DNA from: an uncultured bacterium | GTDB lineage: Bacteria > Atribacterota > Atribacteria > Atribacterales > Caldatribacteriaceae | Assembly (NCBI GenBank): GCA_937922705.1 | Contig: CALAIW010000010.1 | Coordinates: 1 to 64,000 of the forward strand | Length of the DNA stretch: 64,000 bases | Direction: 5' to 3' | Shown here: piece by piece, positions 35,660 to 43,932 of the stretch | How the letters are laid out: every line of letters begins with the position of its first letter | Numbering within the stretch: the first letter of the stretch is position 1 | Translations under genes and position numbers: made by a program | Notes under the pieces: model-generated | Databases searched by the model: none | The model's input: only the letters and a program-made list of their open reading frames with translations | What the model was told of the DNA's origin: nothing

Positions 35660-36352
35660 TCACTTCTTGTGCCTTCTCCCCACAGGCATAAGGTATAATG
35701 GACGTTCATTCGCAGGAAGCTCAAGAATTCTCTGAACACCACTATCCTCAAAAGCCCCGACTACTACCGCTCCAAGACCTAAAGCTTCGGCTTGTAAATA
35801 CACGTTCTGTGCTGCATGGCCAGCCTCCATGTGAACGTAGCGGATACCCCGTTCACCATATTTTCGCGTCGTACGTTCATATATGGCGGTAAGAACGAGA
35901 ACCACTGGTGCTTCTCGAATCCATTGCTGAAAAAGGGCTACGCGAAACAGTTCTTCTCGTCGGTCACCCGAAAGAACCTCGTAGAGAGCGTGTTCCTCGG
36001 GGAGGTAGCGATATACCCCCGGAGAGAGACCTTCGACCTGTCCGGCAACAAGGTAAAGCTCAAGAGGATAGAGTGCCCCAGCCGAGGGAGCAGTACGAAA
36101 CCCAGAAGCCCTGTCAGTAACTCCTTGTGCCGCCCAGAGGAGTTGCCCTGCCTCCTGAAGAGACAAGGGAGAGGGTGTAAAAGAACGGCAGGAACGACGC
36201 TTAAAGAGCGCTTCTTCCACCGAGACCTCGCTTTGTAGCCTTGGAGGTGGGAGAGGAATTCTTCTCTGAGTGTATCCAAAAGCATTTGAGCATCCCACAA
36301 GAAGGAACACCATGAAGAACACAAGAAAAGCCACAACACTCCCTCCTTTCAT
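35660..36352 (-). CDS. Lipoprotein nitroreductase family protein (SagB/ThcOx type)
   Basis: 230 residues. An N-terminal hydrophobic stretch ends in a lipobox LVGC with Cys21, so it is likely anchored to the outer face of the membrane. The rest is an FMN nitroreductase fold of SagB type: RRSCRSFTPSPLSLQEAGQLLWAAQG, PSAGALYPLELY, MEAGHAAQNVYLQAEALGLG and ELPANERPLYLMPVGR. SagB-type enzymes oxidise azolines in peptides or act as flavin reductases. No peptide-maturation partners lie nearby. Third gene after the SDR and TIM-barrel genes, three bases from the latter. Confidence 0.85.
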   Translation of the reverse strand: MKGGSVVAFLVFFMVFLLVGCSNAFGYTQRRIPLPPPRLQSEVSVEEALFKRRSCRSFTPSPLSLQEAGQLLWAAQGVTDRASGFRTAPSAGALYPLELYLVAGQVEGLSPGVYRYLPEEHALYEVLSGDRREELFRVALFQQWIREAPVVLVLTAIYERTTRKYGERGIRYVHMEAGHAAQNVYLQAEALGLGAVVVGAFEDSGVQRILELPANERPLYLMPVGRRHKK

Positions 36353-36355
36353 AAG

Positions 36356-37315
36356 CTACCTTACAGAAGTGCTTTCGACCTTCTCAGAGAGCACTCGCTT
36401 TAGGTATCGAAGGGATTCGCGAAGCGTGCGCTCAAGAAGGTAGTCACTGTAGTCACGGCCGAGTTTCGGCCCTGGAATCTCTAGATACCCTATAAGGTGC
36501 CGTTCGGGAAGAAGATGGCTGTACTGCAAAATAAGTGAGCGTATCTCTCGAGCGTTAATTATACCCCGGCTCAGGTTTTCTGGTTCAAAACCAAAGGTTT
36601 CATGGTATATGGCATCGGTGTTCTTCCAGTGGAATTCGTGAAGATAGGGGAAAGTGGCAGTAAAAAGAGAAAGATGGTGCTCTTTGAGATTTCCGTTTCG
36701 GTCTACCCACCCATGGGACACATCGGCACAGAAACCAAACCGCGCTACACTGGTTTTGTGCTTTTGCCAATAGAGGGTAAGCTCCTCACCAATTCGCCTC
36801 ACCTCCTCGCTACTACAAGGAGGTTCGGCAAAACACGACATTGGCTCTGTTGTAAGCCAGGAAAGCCCACAGGATTTCGCATAGGAGAGAAGTTCTTTAA
36901 TTTTTTCAAGGTACCTTAATATTCCCTTCTCCCGCTTTTGAGGGGTGAGACAGTCCCGGGGCAAAGCCCCCATAGAGGCACCACAGGAGGAAGCTCCAAG
37001 AAGCGCAGCTACCTCGATAAGACGCCGATAATTTCGTTCAGTTACCCGGACAAGGTCTGAGTCCTCCGAAAGAAAACCCCCAAGTTCCCGGTATGCAGAA
37101 AAAACACTGGATATACTAATCCCTCTTTGTTCCGCTTCCTCACGTAATCGGAGAAAATACTCGTCAGGAAGGTGATACAGCTCGAAAAATGTTCCAAGCT
37201 GGAGATAGGTAACTCCCTCTTCAGCCATAAGGTCAAAGAGCCACGCAAAAGAATACCGGTACGTAATAGGATCGCTTTTTACTCCAAGGAGAACTTCCAC
37301 GTTCCCGTTCCCCAC
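36356..37315 (-). CDS. Xylose-isomerase-like TIM barrel protein (sugar phosphate isomerase/epimerase family)
   Basis: 319 residues if started at GTG 37315, which has GGAGGGA upstream; an ATG at 37336 overlaps the SDR stop and is also possible. The protein looks like the AP-endonuclease-2-type TIM barrel: LTTEPMSCFAE, GFCADVSHGW, LHEFHWKNTDA and YLEIPGPKLGRD carry the likely metal-binding Glu, Asp, His and Glu. The family includes epimerases, isomerases and dehydratases; a defined substrate cannot be assigned. It is encoded in an operon with an SDR, a typical sugar-metabolism pairing. Confidence 0.75.
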   Translation of the reverse strand: MGNGNVEVLLGVKSDPITYRYSFAWLFDLMAEEGVTYLQLGTFFELYHLPDEYFLRLREEAEQRGISISSVFSAYRELGGFLSEDSDLVRVTERNYRRLIEVAALLGASSCGASMGALPRDCLTPQKREKGILRYLEKIKELLSYAKSCGLSWLTTEPMSCFAEPPCSSEEVRRIGEELTLYWQKHKTSVARFGFCADVSHGWVDRNGNLKEHHLSLFTATFPYLHEFHWKNTDAIYHETFGFEPENLSRGIINAREIRSLILQYSHLLPERHLIGYLEIPGPKLGRDYSDYLLERTLRESLRYLKRVLSEKVESTSVR

Positions 37316-37326
37316 CGTTCTCCCTC

Positions 37327-38055
37327 CTATTTCCATGGTTCGTTTGAAGCCCGGCGAACATTCACCTCATCAATAACTGCGTTACTCTGTCGCATGGAAA
37401 GCAAAAACCACACGATTGCAGCAATCTCTGAGGGAGCGATGAGCTTCTCCCCAAGGAGATCCGGACGCATTGCTGCAATAAGATCTGTTTCCACACCTCC
37501 AGGAGCAATAACGTGAACTCTGATGCCTTCTTTATGGAGCTCACGGGCAAGAACTTTGGTGAAACCCATAAGGGCATGCTTTGAGGCTGTATATGCCCCT
37601 TGATGAACGTAACCCTTAGTACCGACAACAGAGGAAATGTTGATGATGGTTGCAAGAGGTGAACGGCGAAGATATGGTAGGGCTTCCCGACAAATAAGGA
37701 AGGGAGCACGAACGTTTACCGCCATCTGAAGTTCCCACTCTTCAAGAGTTGTTTCCTCAAGGGGTTTCGATAGAGCAACTCCTGCGTTATTTATTACGAC
37801 ATCGATACGCCCAAAATATGTGCCTGCCTCGTGAACAAAAGAAGACGGAAAGGCAGGATCAGCAAGGTCTCCAGAACGGATAAAAATCTCAACACCGTAG
37901 GAGCAAAGTTCGTCTTTGAGGGCTTCGAGCTTCTCCCTTGAACGAGCACAAAGGGCAAGAGAAAGGCCTTTTTCCGCAAGAGTTTGGGCAATCGCCCGAC
38001 CAATGCCCCGACTGGCCCCAGTTACAAGGGCAACCTTTCCCTTCCATGCTTCCAT
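37327..38055 (-). CDS. Short-chain dehydrogenase/reductase (FabG-like)
   Basis: 242 residues. NAD(P)-binding TGASRGIG, NNAG, and catalytic Ser with YxxxK (INISSVVG, YTASK). Domain and length match classical SDRs such as 3-oxoacyl-ACP reductase or sugar dehydrogenases. ATG with GGAGGAA upstream. First gene of a three-gene unit with a TIM-barrel protein and the lipoprotein nitroreductase; divergent from the chemoreceptor. A sugar or cyclitol substrate is favoured by the neighbour. Confidence 0.9.
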   Translation of the reverse strand: MEAWKGKVALVTGASRGIGRAIAQTLAEKGLSLALCARSREKLEALKDELCSYGVEIFIRSGDLADPAFPSSFVHEAGTYFGRIDVVINNAGVALSKPLEETTLEEWELQMAVNVRAPFLICREALPYLRRSPLATIINISSVVGTKGYVHQGAYTASKHALMGFTKVLARELHKEGIRVHVIAPGGVETDLIAAMRPDLLGEKLIAPSEIAAIVWFLLSMRQSNAVIDEVNVRRASNEPWK

Positions 38056-38135
38056 ACACTTTTCCTCCGCACTGAGTCTTATCTTACCACAAAAACTTCA
38101 ACTTGAACCTCTTAAGAGTGTGCGCACGCAACCGA

Positions 38136-38141
38136 TATAAT
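38136..38141 (+). promoter_or_regulatory. -10 element of the riboswitch-chemoreceptor transcript
   Basis: A perfect TATAAT. It places transcription start near 38148, just before the riboswitch P1 stem. The best -35 (TTAAGA, 18 bases upstream) is weak. Just upstream is a palindrome around GTGCGCAC. Confidence 0.65.
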
Positions 38142-38151
38142 ATTTTGGAAC

Positions 38152-38246
38152 TGCCGAAGATGAAAGGGCAAACTCCCCGAAAGGGGAGGGTGCAAAGCCA
38201 CAGGCCTACGGTGTACACCACGGCGGCTGGGCTGCCAAGCTTCGGA
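38152..38246 (+). ncRNA. Cyclic di-GMP-I riboswitch (GEMM-I)
   Basis: The aptamer core is plain: AGGGCAAAC, a stem closed by the GAAA tetraloop (CTCCCC 38173-38178 with GGGGAG 38183-38188), GGGTGCAAAGCC, the receptor side GGCCTA and GGCGGCTGGGCTGCC. The outer stem CCGAAG (38154-38159) pairs with CTTCGG (38240-38245). This is the GEMM-I fold that binds c-di-GMP. It lies 30 bases ahead of a chemoreceptor start codon. No terminator follows, so control is probably at translation; the GGGGG of the ribosome-binding site (38263-38267) could pair with the CCCC of the tetraloop stem in an alternative fold. Confidence 0.92.
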
Positions 38247-38275
38247 AACTTTATCTCTTCTTGGGGGTGCTTTGT

Positions 38276-40165
38276 ATGAAGCTTGGAAGGCTCTCTCTTT
38301 CGCTCAAGGCTCGCCTCATCCTTCTTGGAATTCTTGCTGTTTTGGCTTCAGCGCTTGCTGTTGGCCTTTTTAGCCTTTTTACGGGCCAAAGAGAGCTTGT
38401 GCGGAAGCGCCAAGAAGCAACACAATTCATTGTTGAAGCCGCAATGTCCCAGGTGGAGGCAATATACGCTGCATTTCAAAAAGGAGCACTTTCTGAAGAC
38501 GAAGCAAAGGCAAGAGCTCTTGCCTTACTCCAAGCGCTTCGGTATGAGGGGGGAAACTACGTCTGGGTCAATGATCTCACCCCTCGCATGGTCATGCACC
38601 CAATCAAACCAGAACTCAACGGTCAGGATCTTACGGACTACAAAGATCCTAAAGGGAAGCGCCTCTTTATTGAAATGGTCGAAGTCTGTAAAAAACAAGG
38701 GGCAGGCTTTGTAGATTACCTCTGGCCAAAGCCAGGATTCACTGAGCCCGTTCCCAAAGTTTCTTACGTTGCCCTTTTTAAACCCTGGGGATGGATTATA
38801 GGGACTGGAGTCTACATCGATGATGTTCAAGCGTATCTCAGAGGACTTGCCACACGAATTATTACCATCATCGTCATAGTTTCTGCAGCCCTTGTGGTAA
38901 TCTTTCTTCTTCAGGCTCTCGCTCTTGTTCGTCCCATTGAGCTTCTTACTCGTCACGCCGAGCATGTGGCCCTGGGGAATCTCAGCAATAACCTTACCAT
39001 CACTCACCGAAACGATGAAATTGGAAGACTCTCAGAAGCTTTCCACACCATGGTGGAGAGCCTTAAGGATATAGTTCAGAGCATTTTCCACACTACGAAT
39101 GCCCTGGCAGCTTCAAGCAATGAAGTTTCCTCCTCTGTCGAGGAAGTAGCAAAGGCTACCGAAGAAATTACTCAAACCATTGCTCAGGTTGCTGAGGGTT
39201 CAACTCGCCAGAGCGAAGAGCTTACAGCTATTGATGAGGAGACGAAAAACATTGCCCGCAAAGCGGATCAGGTCTTTGGGGCCACTGAGCAAAACACAAA
39301 GGCCGTCAGAAACATCACCACCCACATGGAAGAAAATATGAAAGCCCTTTCTGCCATAGAAGAGGCTCTCGAACGAACGGCAAAAGAAGCACTCAGTGAT
39401 AAAGAAATGGCCGAAAAAGGTAGAGCATCGCTGAAAACGCTTGGAGCCAGCATTCAGTCCATCTCTCGAGGTGCTCAGGAGGTAGCCCAAGCCATCGAAG
39501 CACTCAATGCTCGCTCTGAGGAAATAGGGAGTATCGTCGGGATCATTACAAGCATTGCCGAACAGACAAACCTCCTGGCACTCAATGCTGCGATTGAGGC
39601 TGCCCGGGCAGGAGAAGCGGGAAGAGGTTTTGCAGTGGTAGCCGAAGAAGTCCGCAAGCTTGCTGAGGAGTCCTCGCGAGCTGCTGAGCGTATTGCCCGA
39701 CTCATTGAGGAAATTCGGAAGGACATGACCCACGCTTCAGAAAGCATGGGTGAAGCCCAAGAAGAGGTACAGAAAGGCGTTTCTCGACAACACGAAGTGG
39801 ACCAAAACTTTGAAGCCATCATTACTTCTGTGAACCGAACCCTTGAAGAGGTCCAGAGTCTCTACCAAGCACTTCACCAGGCAAAGGAATCTTTAAATCG
39901 TACCCTAAGGGAAACGGAGATTATAGCTCGGCTTTCAGAGGAGAACAGTCAAGCGCTTAACGAAATTGCCCAAGCTATTAAAGTTATAACCGACAAGATT
40001 GCTGCTGCAGCTTCAGTCTCTGAAGAGAACGCAGCAGCAAGTGAAGAGGTTTCAGCCTCTGCCGAGGAACAGAATGCTTCGCTTCAAGAGATTCACAAGA
40101 CCATTGCCTCTCTTGCGCAACTTGCTGAGGAACTACAGGAGAAGGTCAAGAAGTTCAAACTGTAG
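38276..40165 (+). CDS. Methyl-accepting chemotaxis protein with sCache_2 sensor
   Basis: 629 residues. Membrane segments near 13-35 and 196-222. Between them is a single Cache domain ([51 protein letters not shown]) facing outside. HAMP follows at ~223-275, then a long methyl-accepting helix bundle with the conserved tip [32 protein letters not shown] written here only in outline (residues ~415-445). It signals to CheA. The C-terminus ends in KVKKFKL, without the NWETF-type tether for CheR/CheB. ATG 38276 with GGGGGTG as ribosome-binding site; controlled by the upstream c-di-GMP riboswitch. Confidence 0.95.
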   Translation: MKLGRLSLSLKARLILLGILAVLASALAVGLFSLFTGQRELVRKRQEATQFIVEAAMSQVEAIYAAFQKGALSEDEAKARALALLQALRYEGGNYVWVNDLTPRMVMHPIKPELNGQDLTDYKDPKGKRLFIEMVEVCKKQGAGFVDYLWPKPGFTEPVPKVSYVALFKPWGWIIGTGVYIDDVQAYLRGLATRIITIIVIVSAALVVIFLLQALALVRPIELLTRHAEHVALGNLSNNLTITHRNDEIGRLSEAFHTMVESLKDIVQSIFHTTNALAASSNEVSSSVEEVAKATEEITQTIAQVAEGSTRQSEELTAIDEETKNIARKADQVFGATEQNTKAVRNITTHMEENMKALSAIEEALERTAKEALSDKEMAEKGRASLKTLGASIQSISRGAQEVAQAIEALNARSEEIGSIVGIITSIAEQTNLLALNAAIEAARAGEAGRGFAVVAEEVRKLAEESSRAAERIARLIEEIRKDMTHASESMGEAQEEVQKGVSRQHEVDQNFEAIITSVNRTLEEVQSLYQALHQAKESLNRTLRETEIIARLSEENSQALNEIAQAIKVITDKIAAAASVSEENAAASEEVSASAEEQNASLQEIHKTIASLAQLAEELQEKVKKFKL

Positions 40166-40189
40166 GCCAGATCGTGTTCCCCTTGTCTT

Positions 40190-40220
40190 CCCCCCTCCCA
40201 AATGATAGTATGGAGGGGGG
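40190..40220 (+). promoter_or_regulatory. Hairpin sequestering the ribosome-binding site of the ATP-grasp gene
   Basis: CCCCCCTCC (40190-40198) can pair perfectly with GGAGGGGGG (40212-40220) around a 13-base loop. The right arm is the Shine-Dalgarno sequence of the next gene, so the hairpin may limit its translation, or act as a weak terminator after the chemoreceptor. No T run follows. Confidence 0.55.
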
Positions 40221-40222
40221 TG

Positions 40223-41221
40223 ATGTTCTTGCCACCTTTGACAAAAGTGCTCCTTGCATACAATAGCGCTGTGCTCTCTCAAGAGGAAGAAGAATACTAT
40301 GCAATTCAAAAAGAACTCAAAGGTCAAACACTCTTTCTCATTCAGGAAGCCCTTACGGAGGCAGGGTGTGACGTTATCCTCTTTGACGTTGAACAACCCC
40401 TCGAAAGTGTTGTGACAACGCTTTCGACAAGTAATGCACAATTTGTGTTCAATGTGACTACTTGTGTTTCTTCAGTCTACAGCCAGGCTCTTCTCCCCCT
40501 TCTTCTTGACGCGCTTGATATTCCTTACCTTGGTTCCCGTGCAGTGGTTCACTCCCTCTGCCTTGACCGTTTTTTGACCAAACTTTTTCTCCGAGGACTT
40601 GGTATCCCCACACCTTCTTTTTTCCTCTGGTCCCCTGGAGACCCTTGGCCCGAAAACCTCGATTTTCCCCTTCTAGTTAAGCCTCGTTTTCGAGAGTATC
40701 GAGGAAAGAAACTTTTAGGCCTCCTAGCCTGTGACGCCTCTTCTCTTAAGGACTTAGCTCTGCAGATTTTTGAAATGACCAAGGAAAGAGTGATTGTTGA
40801 AAGGTACGTAGCAGGAAAAGAACTCGTTGTTGGGCTTTGGGGAAATGGAGGAGAGGTTGAACACCTTCCGGTTGTAGAAATAGTTCCTCCTTCCCGAGAA
40901 CCTCTCTCTTCAGGGGAACCCTTGAGACGGAGCGAGGAAATCCTTGGAGTAGCTGACCTTCCCGAAGACGTGCTCGTTTCCATCCAGCGGATGAGTCATA
41001 AAGTTTTCCAGGAACTTAATATGCGCGATTATGCCACTTTTCGCCTTATTCTCTCAGAAAGAGAAAACATGCCGTTTTTCTTTGAAATCAACGCTTTACC
41101 TCTTCTTTATTACCACCGGAGTCCCTTCCCAAAGATGTGCGCCGCTTTGGATATCGATTACATGGGAATGATTCAGCGCCTTTTCCATATCGCTATGAAG
41201 CGAGTGAAGCCTCGTGCGTAA
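40223..41221 (+). CDS. ATP-grasp ligase, D-alanine-D-alanine-ligase-like
   Basis: 332 residues from ATG 40223 (GGAGG six bases upstream). The fold is that of D-Ala-D-Ala ligase relatives: N-terminal domain with KVLLAYNSAVLSQEEEEYYA, a central ATP-binding part FPLLVKPRFREYRGKKLLGL and VIVERYVAGKELVVGLWG, and an end RLILSERENMPFFFEINALP. The metal-binding Glu and Asn of the last block are present, but the usual NxxPG becomes NALPL and the DF before it is altered, so it is not a standard Ddl. It probably joins an amino acid to another carboxylate or amine. The octopine-dehydrogenase-like gene overlaps its last eight bases. Confidence 0.8.
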   Translation: MFLPPLTKVLLAYNSAVLSQEEEEYYAIQKELKGQTLFLIQEALTEAGCDVILFDVEQPLESVVTTLSTSNAQFVFNVTTCVSSVYSQALLPLLLDALDIPYLGSRAVVHSLCLDRFLTKLFLRGLGIPTPSFFLWSPGDPWPENLDFPLLVKPRFREYRGKKLLGLLACDASSLKDLALQIFEMTKERVIVERYVAGKELVVGLWGNGGEVEHLPVVEIVPPSREPLSSGEPLRRSEEILGVADLPEDVLVSIQRMSHKVFQELNMRDYATFRLILSERENMPFFFEINALPLLYYHRSPFPKMCAALDIDYMGMIQRLFHIAMKRVKPRA

Positions 41222-42308
41222 CTCTTTGGTTTTTGCCGTTCTTGGTGCTGGTCATGGTGGACAGGCTCTTGCTGGATACCTTGCCATTAAGGGTTTTGAA
41301 GTCCGGCTCTTTAACCGAACTCCCGAGCGCCTTCGCCCTATACAACTGCTTGGGGGTATTCAGGTTGAGGGAGAAATCAGCGGGTTTGCTCCTGTTCCGG
41401 TTGCTACATCTGACATCCGAGAAGCTATAAGAGGCGCACAGGTTATTATGGTGGTTACACCTGCAACGGGCCATAGAGATATTGCTGAACGTTTAAGCCC
41501 TTACCTTGAGGATGGACAGATTATTGTTCTGAATCCAGGGAGAACTGGAGGAGCTTTAGAGGTTCGCCAAACCCTTAAAGAAAGGGGTTGTTCAAAGAAG
41601 GTCATGATTGCCGAAGCACAAACATTTCTTTTTGCAAGTCGAATCTCTGGACCAGCCCAGGTTCGGATATTCCGCATCAAAAACAGCATTCCTGTGGCTG
41701 CCCTTCCAGCATACCAAACCGTGCATGTGGTACAGACACTTCGAGTGGCTCTGCCACAATTTATCCCTGAGGACAACGTTCTGAAAACGAGCTTTAACAA
41801 TATTGGTGCTGTCTTTCACCCTACCATTACTATTCTCAACGCGGCACGTATCGAAAGTACTCACGGGGAGTTTGATTACTATATCGAGGGTGTAACACCC
41901 TCGATAGCCCTTATCCTTGAGGAAGTGGACAGGGAAAGAATTAGAGTTGCTGAGGCCTTGGGGGTTCGGGCCATTACCGCTCGGGAATGGTTGTACTCTG
42001 CGTATGATGTCTCTGGACGAGACCTCTTCGAAGCCATTCAAAATAATGCAGGTTACCGGGGTATTCGTGCCCCTTCTACCATCTATCACCGGTACATTAC
42101 TGAAGATGTCCCAACAAGCCTTGTCCCTATGGCCTCTCTAGGGAAAATGCTAGGTGTTTCTACCCCAACTATTGATAGCCTTATTCACCTTGCCTGTGTT
42201 CTCCACAGGAGAGATTACTGGAAGGAGGGGAGAACGGTGGAAAAGCTTGGACTTCAAGGGCTTAGTATTAAAGAGATTCACGCTTTGGTGGCAACCGATG
42301 AGGGATAA
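41214..42308 (+). CDS. NAD(P)-dependent octopine/opine dehydrogenase family protein
   Basis: 364 residues; GTG start inside the end of the ATP-grasp gene. N-terminal Rossmann fold VLGAGHGGQALAGYLAIKGFEV, a nucleotide-domain end VIMVVTPATGH, and the C-terminal octopine-DH domain with HPTITILNAARIE, YYIEGVTPSIA and ASLGKMLGVSTPTIDSLI. The family couples an amino acid to a keto acid by reductive amination, or in related members oxidises amino or hydroxy acids. The substrate is not determinable. It is clearly co-translated with the ATP-grasp ligase before it and the B12 mutase-like gene after it (11-base overlap). Confidence 0.88.
   Translation: MRNSLVFAVLGAGHGGQALAGYLAIKGFEVRLFNRTPERLRPIQLLGGIQVEGEISGFAPVPVATSDIREAIRGAQVIMVVTPATGHRDIAERLSPYLEDGQIIVLNPGRTGGALEVRQTLKERGCSKKVMIAEAQTFLFASRISGPAQVRIFRIKNSIPVAALPAYQTVHVVQTLRVALPQFIPEDNVLKTSFNNIGAVFHPTITILNAARIESTHGEFDYYIEGVTPSIALILEEVDRERIRVAEALGVRAITAREWLYSAYDVSGRDLFEAIQNNAGYRGIRAPSTIYHRYITEDVPTSLVPMASLGKMLGVSTPTIDSLIHLACVLHRRDYWKEGRTVEKLGLQGLSIKEIHALVATDEG
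41883..41905. repeat. Perfect 10-bp inverted repeat inside the opine-dehydrogenase gene
   Basis: ATCGAGGGTG at 41883-41892 and CACCCTCGAT at 41896-41905 around TAA. It lies within coding sequence (around YIEGVTPSI), so it is probably an RNA hairpin by chance or a protein-binding site. No T run follows. Confidence 0.4.
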
Positions 42309-43932
42309 AAAAGTTCTTGGAGCTTCTTTGGGAACCTGTGTACATGTCGCAGGAATATACCGCTTCCTTACCCTTGCGGAACGCTTTGGGTACAAGGGGG
42401 TTTTCCTCGGCCCTGCTTGTTCCCCCGAAAAGGTCATAGCCGCAGTACAAAAGGAGCACCCCCTTATGGTTATCGTTGGTTACCGACTTACGCCTCATGT
42501 GGCAAAAGAGCTTTTCGAAGAGCTTAAAAATCTCGTTACGCAACACAGCCTTTCCCACCTTGTCTGGATCCTCAGCTGTACCCCTCAAGTTGCATCTGTA
42601 GCCAAGGAAATCGGTCTTTTCAAGTACATTTTCACAGGAAAGGAGTCATTTTCTGAAATTGTTGCCAGCCTGACTACCTACAGGGAGCAAGAAACAGAAA
42701 AGCTATATCCCCAGACACTGCCTGAAAGGATTAGGGCAAAACATCCTTTTCCGCTTCTTCGACACCACTTTGGCCTTCCTTCAGTCGAAGAAACTGTTGA
42801 AGGCGTGCGGCGTATAAGCGAAGCAAGGGTCGTGGACGTTATTTCTCTTGGTCCAGACCAGAATGCTCAAGAATTCTTCTTCGAGCCTCAAAAGATGAAC
42901 GAAGCCCACAAAGGTGCCGGTGGAGTTCCCCTACGAAGAAAGGAAGATCTCGTTGCGATTTTTGAGGCTTCCCGAACTGGGAATTTCCCCCTTCTTCGCT
43001 GTTACAGTGGAACGAACCGCCTTAAGGAGTGGGCACATCTTTTGCATGAGACAATCCGCATTGCCTGGGGAGCGGTACCCATTTTCTGGTACAGTGAGCT
43101 TGACGGACGTTCTCAAAGACCTCTTCCCCAAGCTATTGAGGAAAACCTTGAAGCTATGAGGACTTACATAGAACTTGGGGTTCCTCTTGAGGTTAACGAT
43201 GCCCACCAGTGGAGTCTTCGAGACGCACCAGATAGTGTGGCAGTTGCCTCCTTTTTCCTTGGGGCATACATTGCTAAGAAACTCGGTGCCAGGTACTACG
43301 TAGCACAGTACATGCTCAACACTCCACCTGGTATTTCTCCTCGAGCTGATTTAGCAAAAATGCTGGCAAAAAGGGATCTTATCACTCGTCTCGAAGACGA
43401 GAATTTTACCATTTTCACCCAGATTCGTGGGGGATTGGCTCACTTTTCACCCCATCTTGAAATGGCTAAGGGACAACTTGCTGCTTCTACGTTTCTTGGT
43501 CTTTTTCTCAAACCCCACATTATTCACGTTGTAAACTTCTCAGAAGGAGATCATCTTGCCTGCCCTGAGGAAGTCATCGAAAGCGCTCATATCGTTCAAG
43601 GGGTCCTCAAGGATGCTCTTTTTGACCTTCCAGACATTACAAAGGACGCTTTTATTGAAGAACATCGAACGCGCATAAGGAATGAAGCTCTTCTCCTTCT
43701 TGAAGCCGTGCAGAGCCTTGGAAAAGGCGGAGATCCCTTTCTTGACCCAGGAGTCCTGAGCAAGGCTGTCAAGGTAGGCCTTTTTGATGCCCCTCACCTT
43801 GCAGGAAACCCCTGGGCCAGGGGAATGGTACAAACACAGATTATAGATGGTGTTCTCTACACTATCAACGCGGATGGAAAAATTCTTCCCGAAAAGGAGC
43901 GTCTTGCAAAGCTCAAAGAATCCCCTCTCTGA
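42298..43932 (+). CDS. Single-chain B12-binding mutase-like protein resembling fused glutamate mutase S and E
   Basis: 544 residues from ATG 42298. The first ~130 residues follow the cobalamin-binding domain of glutamate mutase subunit S: VLGASLGTCVHVAGIYRFL aligns with its DxHxxG loop, giving C14-V-H16-V-A-G19 (His16 and Gly19 kept, Asp replaced by Cys), then GPACSPEKVIAA. The remainder looks like the TIM barrel of subunit E: RCYSGTNRLKEWAHLLHE, VPLEVNDAHQWS and the end LGKGGDPF...KAVKVGLFDAP. The whole may be an adenosylcobalamin carbon-skeleton mutase with both parts on one chain. Overlaps the opine-dehydrogenase gene by 11 bases and converges on asd. The substrate is unknown. Confidence 0.7.
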   Translation: MRDKKVLGASLGTCVHVAGIYRFLTLAERFGYKGVFLGPACSPEKVIAAVQKEHPLMVIVGYRLTPHVAKELFEELKNLVTQHSLSHLVWILSCTPQVASVAKEIGLFKYIFTGKESFSEIVASLTTYREQETEKLYPQTLPERIRAKHPFPLLRHHFGLPSVEETVEGVRRISEARVVDVISLGPDQNAQEFFFEPQKMNEAHKGAGGVPLRRKEDLVAIFEASRTGNFPLLRCYSGTNRLKEWAHLLHETIRIAWGAVPIFWYSELDGRSQRPLPQAIEENLEAMRTYIELGVPLEVNDAHQWSLRDAPDSVAVASFFLGAYIAKKLGARYYVAQYMLNTPPGISPRADLAKMLAKRDLITRLEDENFTIFTQIRGGLAHFSPHLEMAKGQLAASTFLGLFLKPHIIHVVNFSEGDHLACPEEVIESAHIVQGVLKDALFDLPDITKDAFIEEHRTRIRNEALLLLEAVQSLGKGGDPFLDPGVLSKAVKVGLFDAPHLAGNPWARGMVQTQIIDGVLYTINADGKILPEKERLAKLKESPL

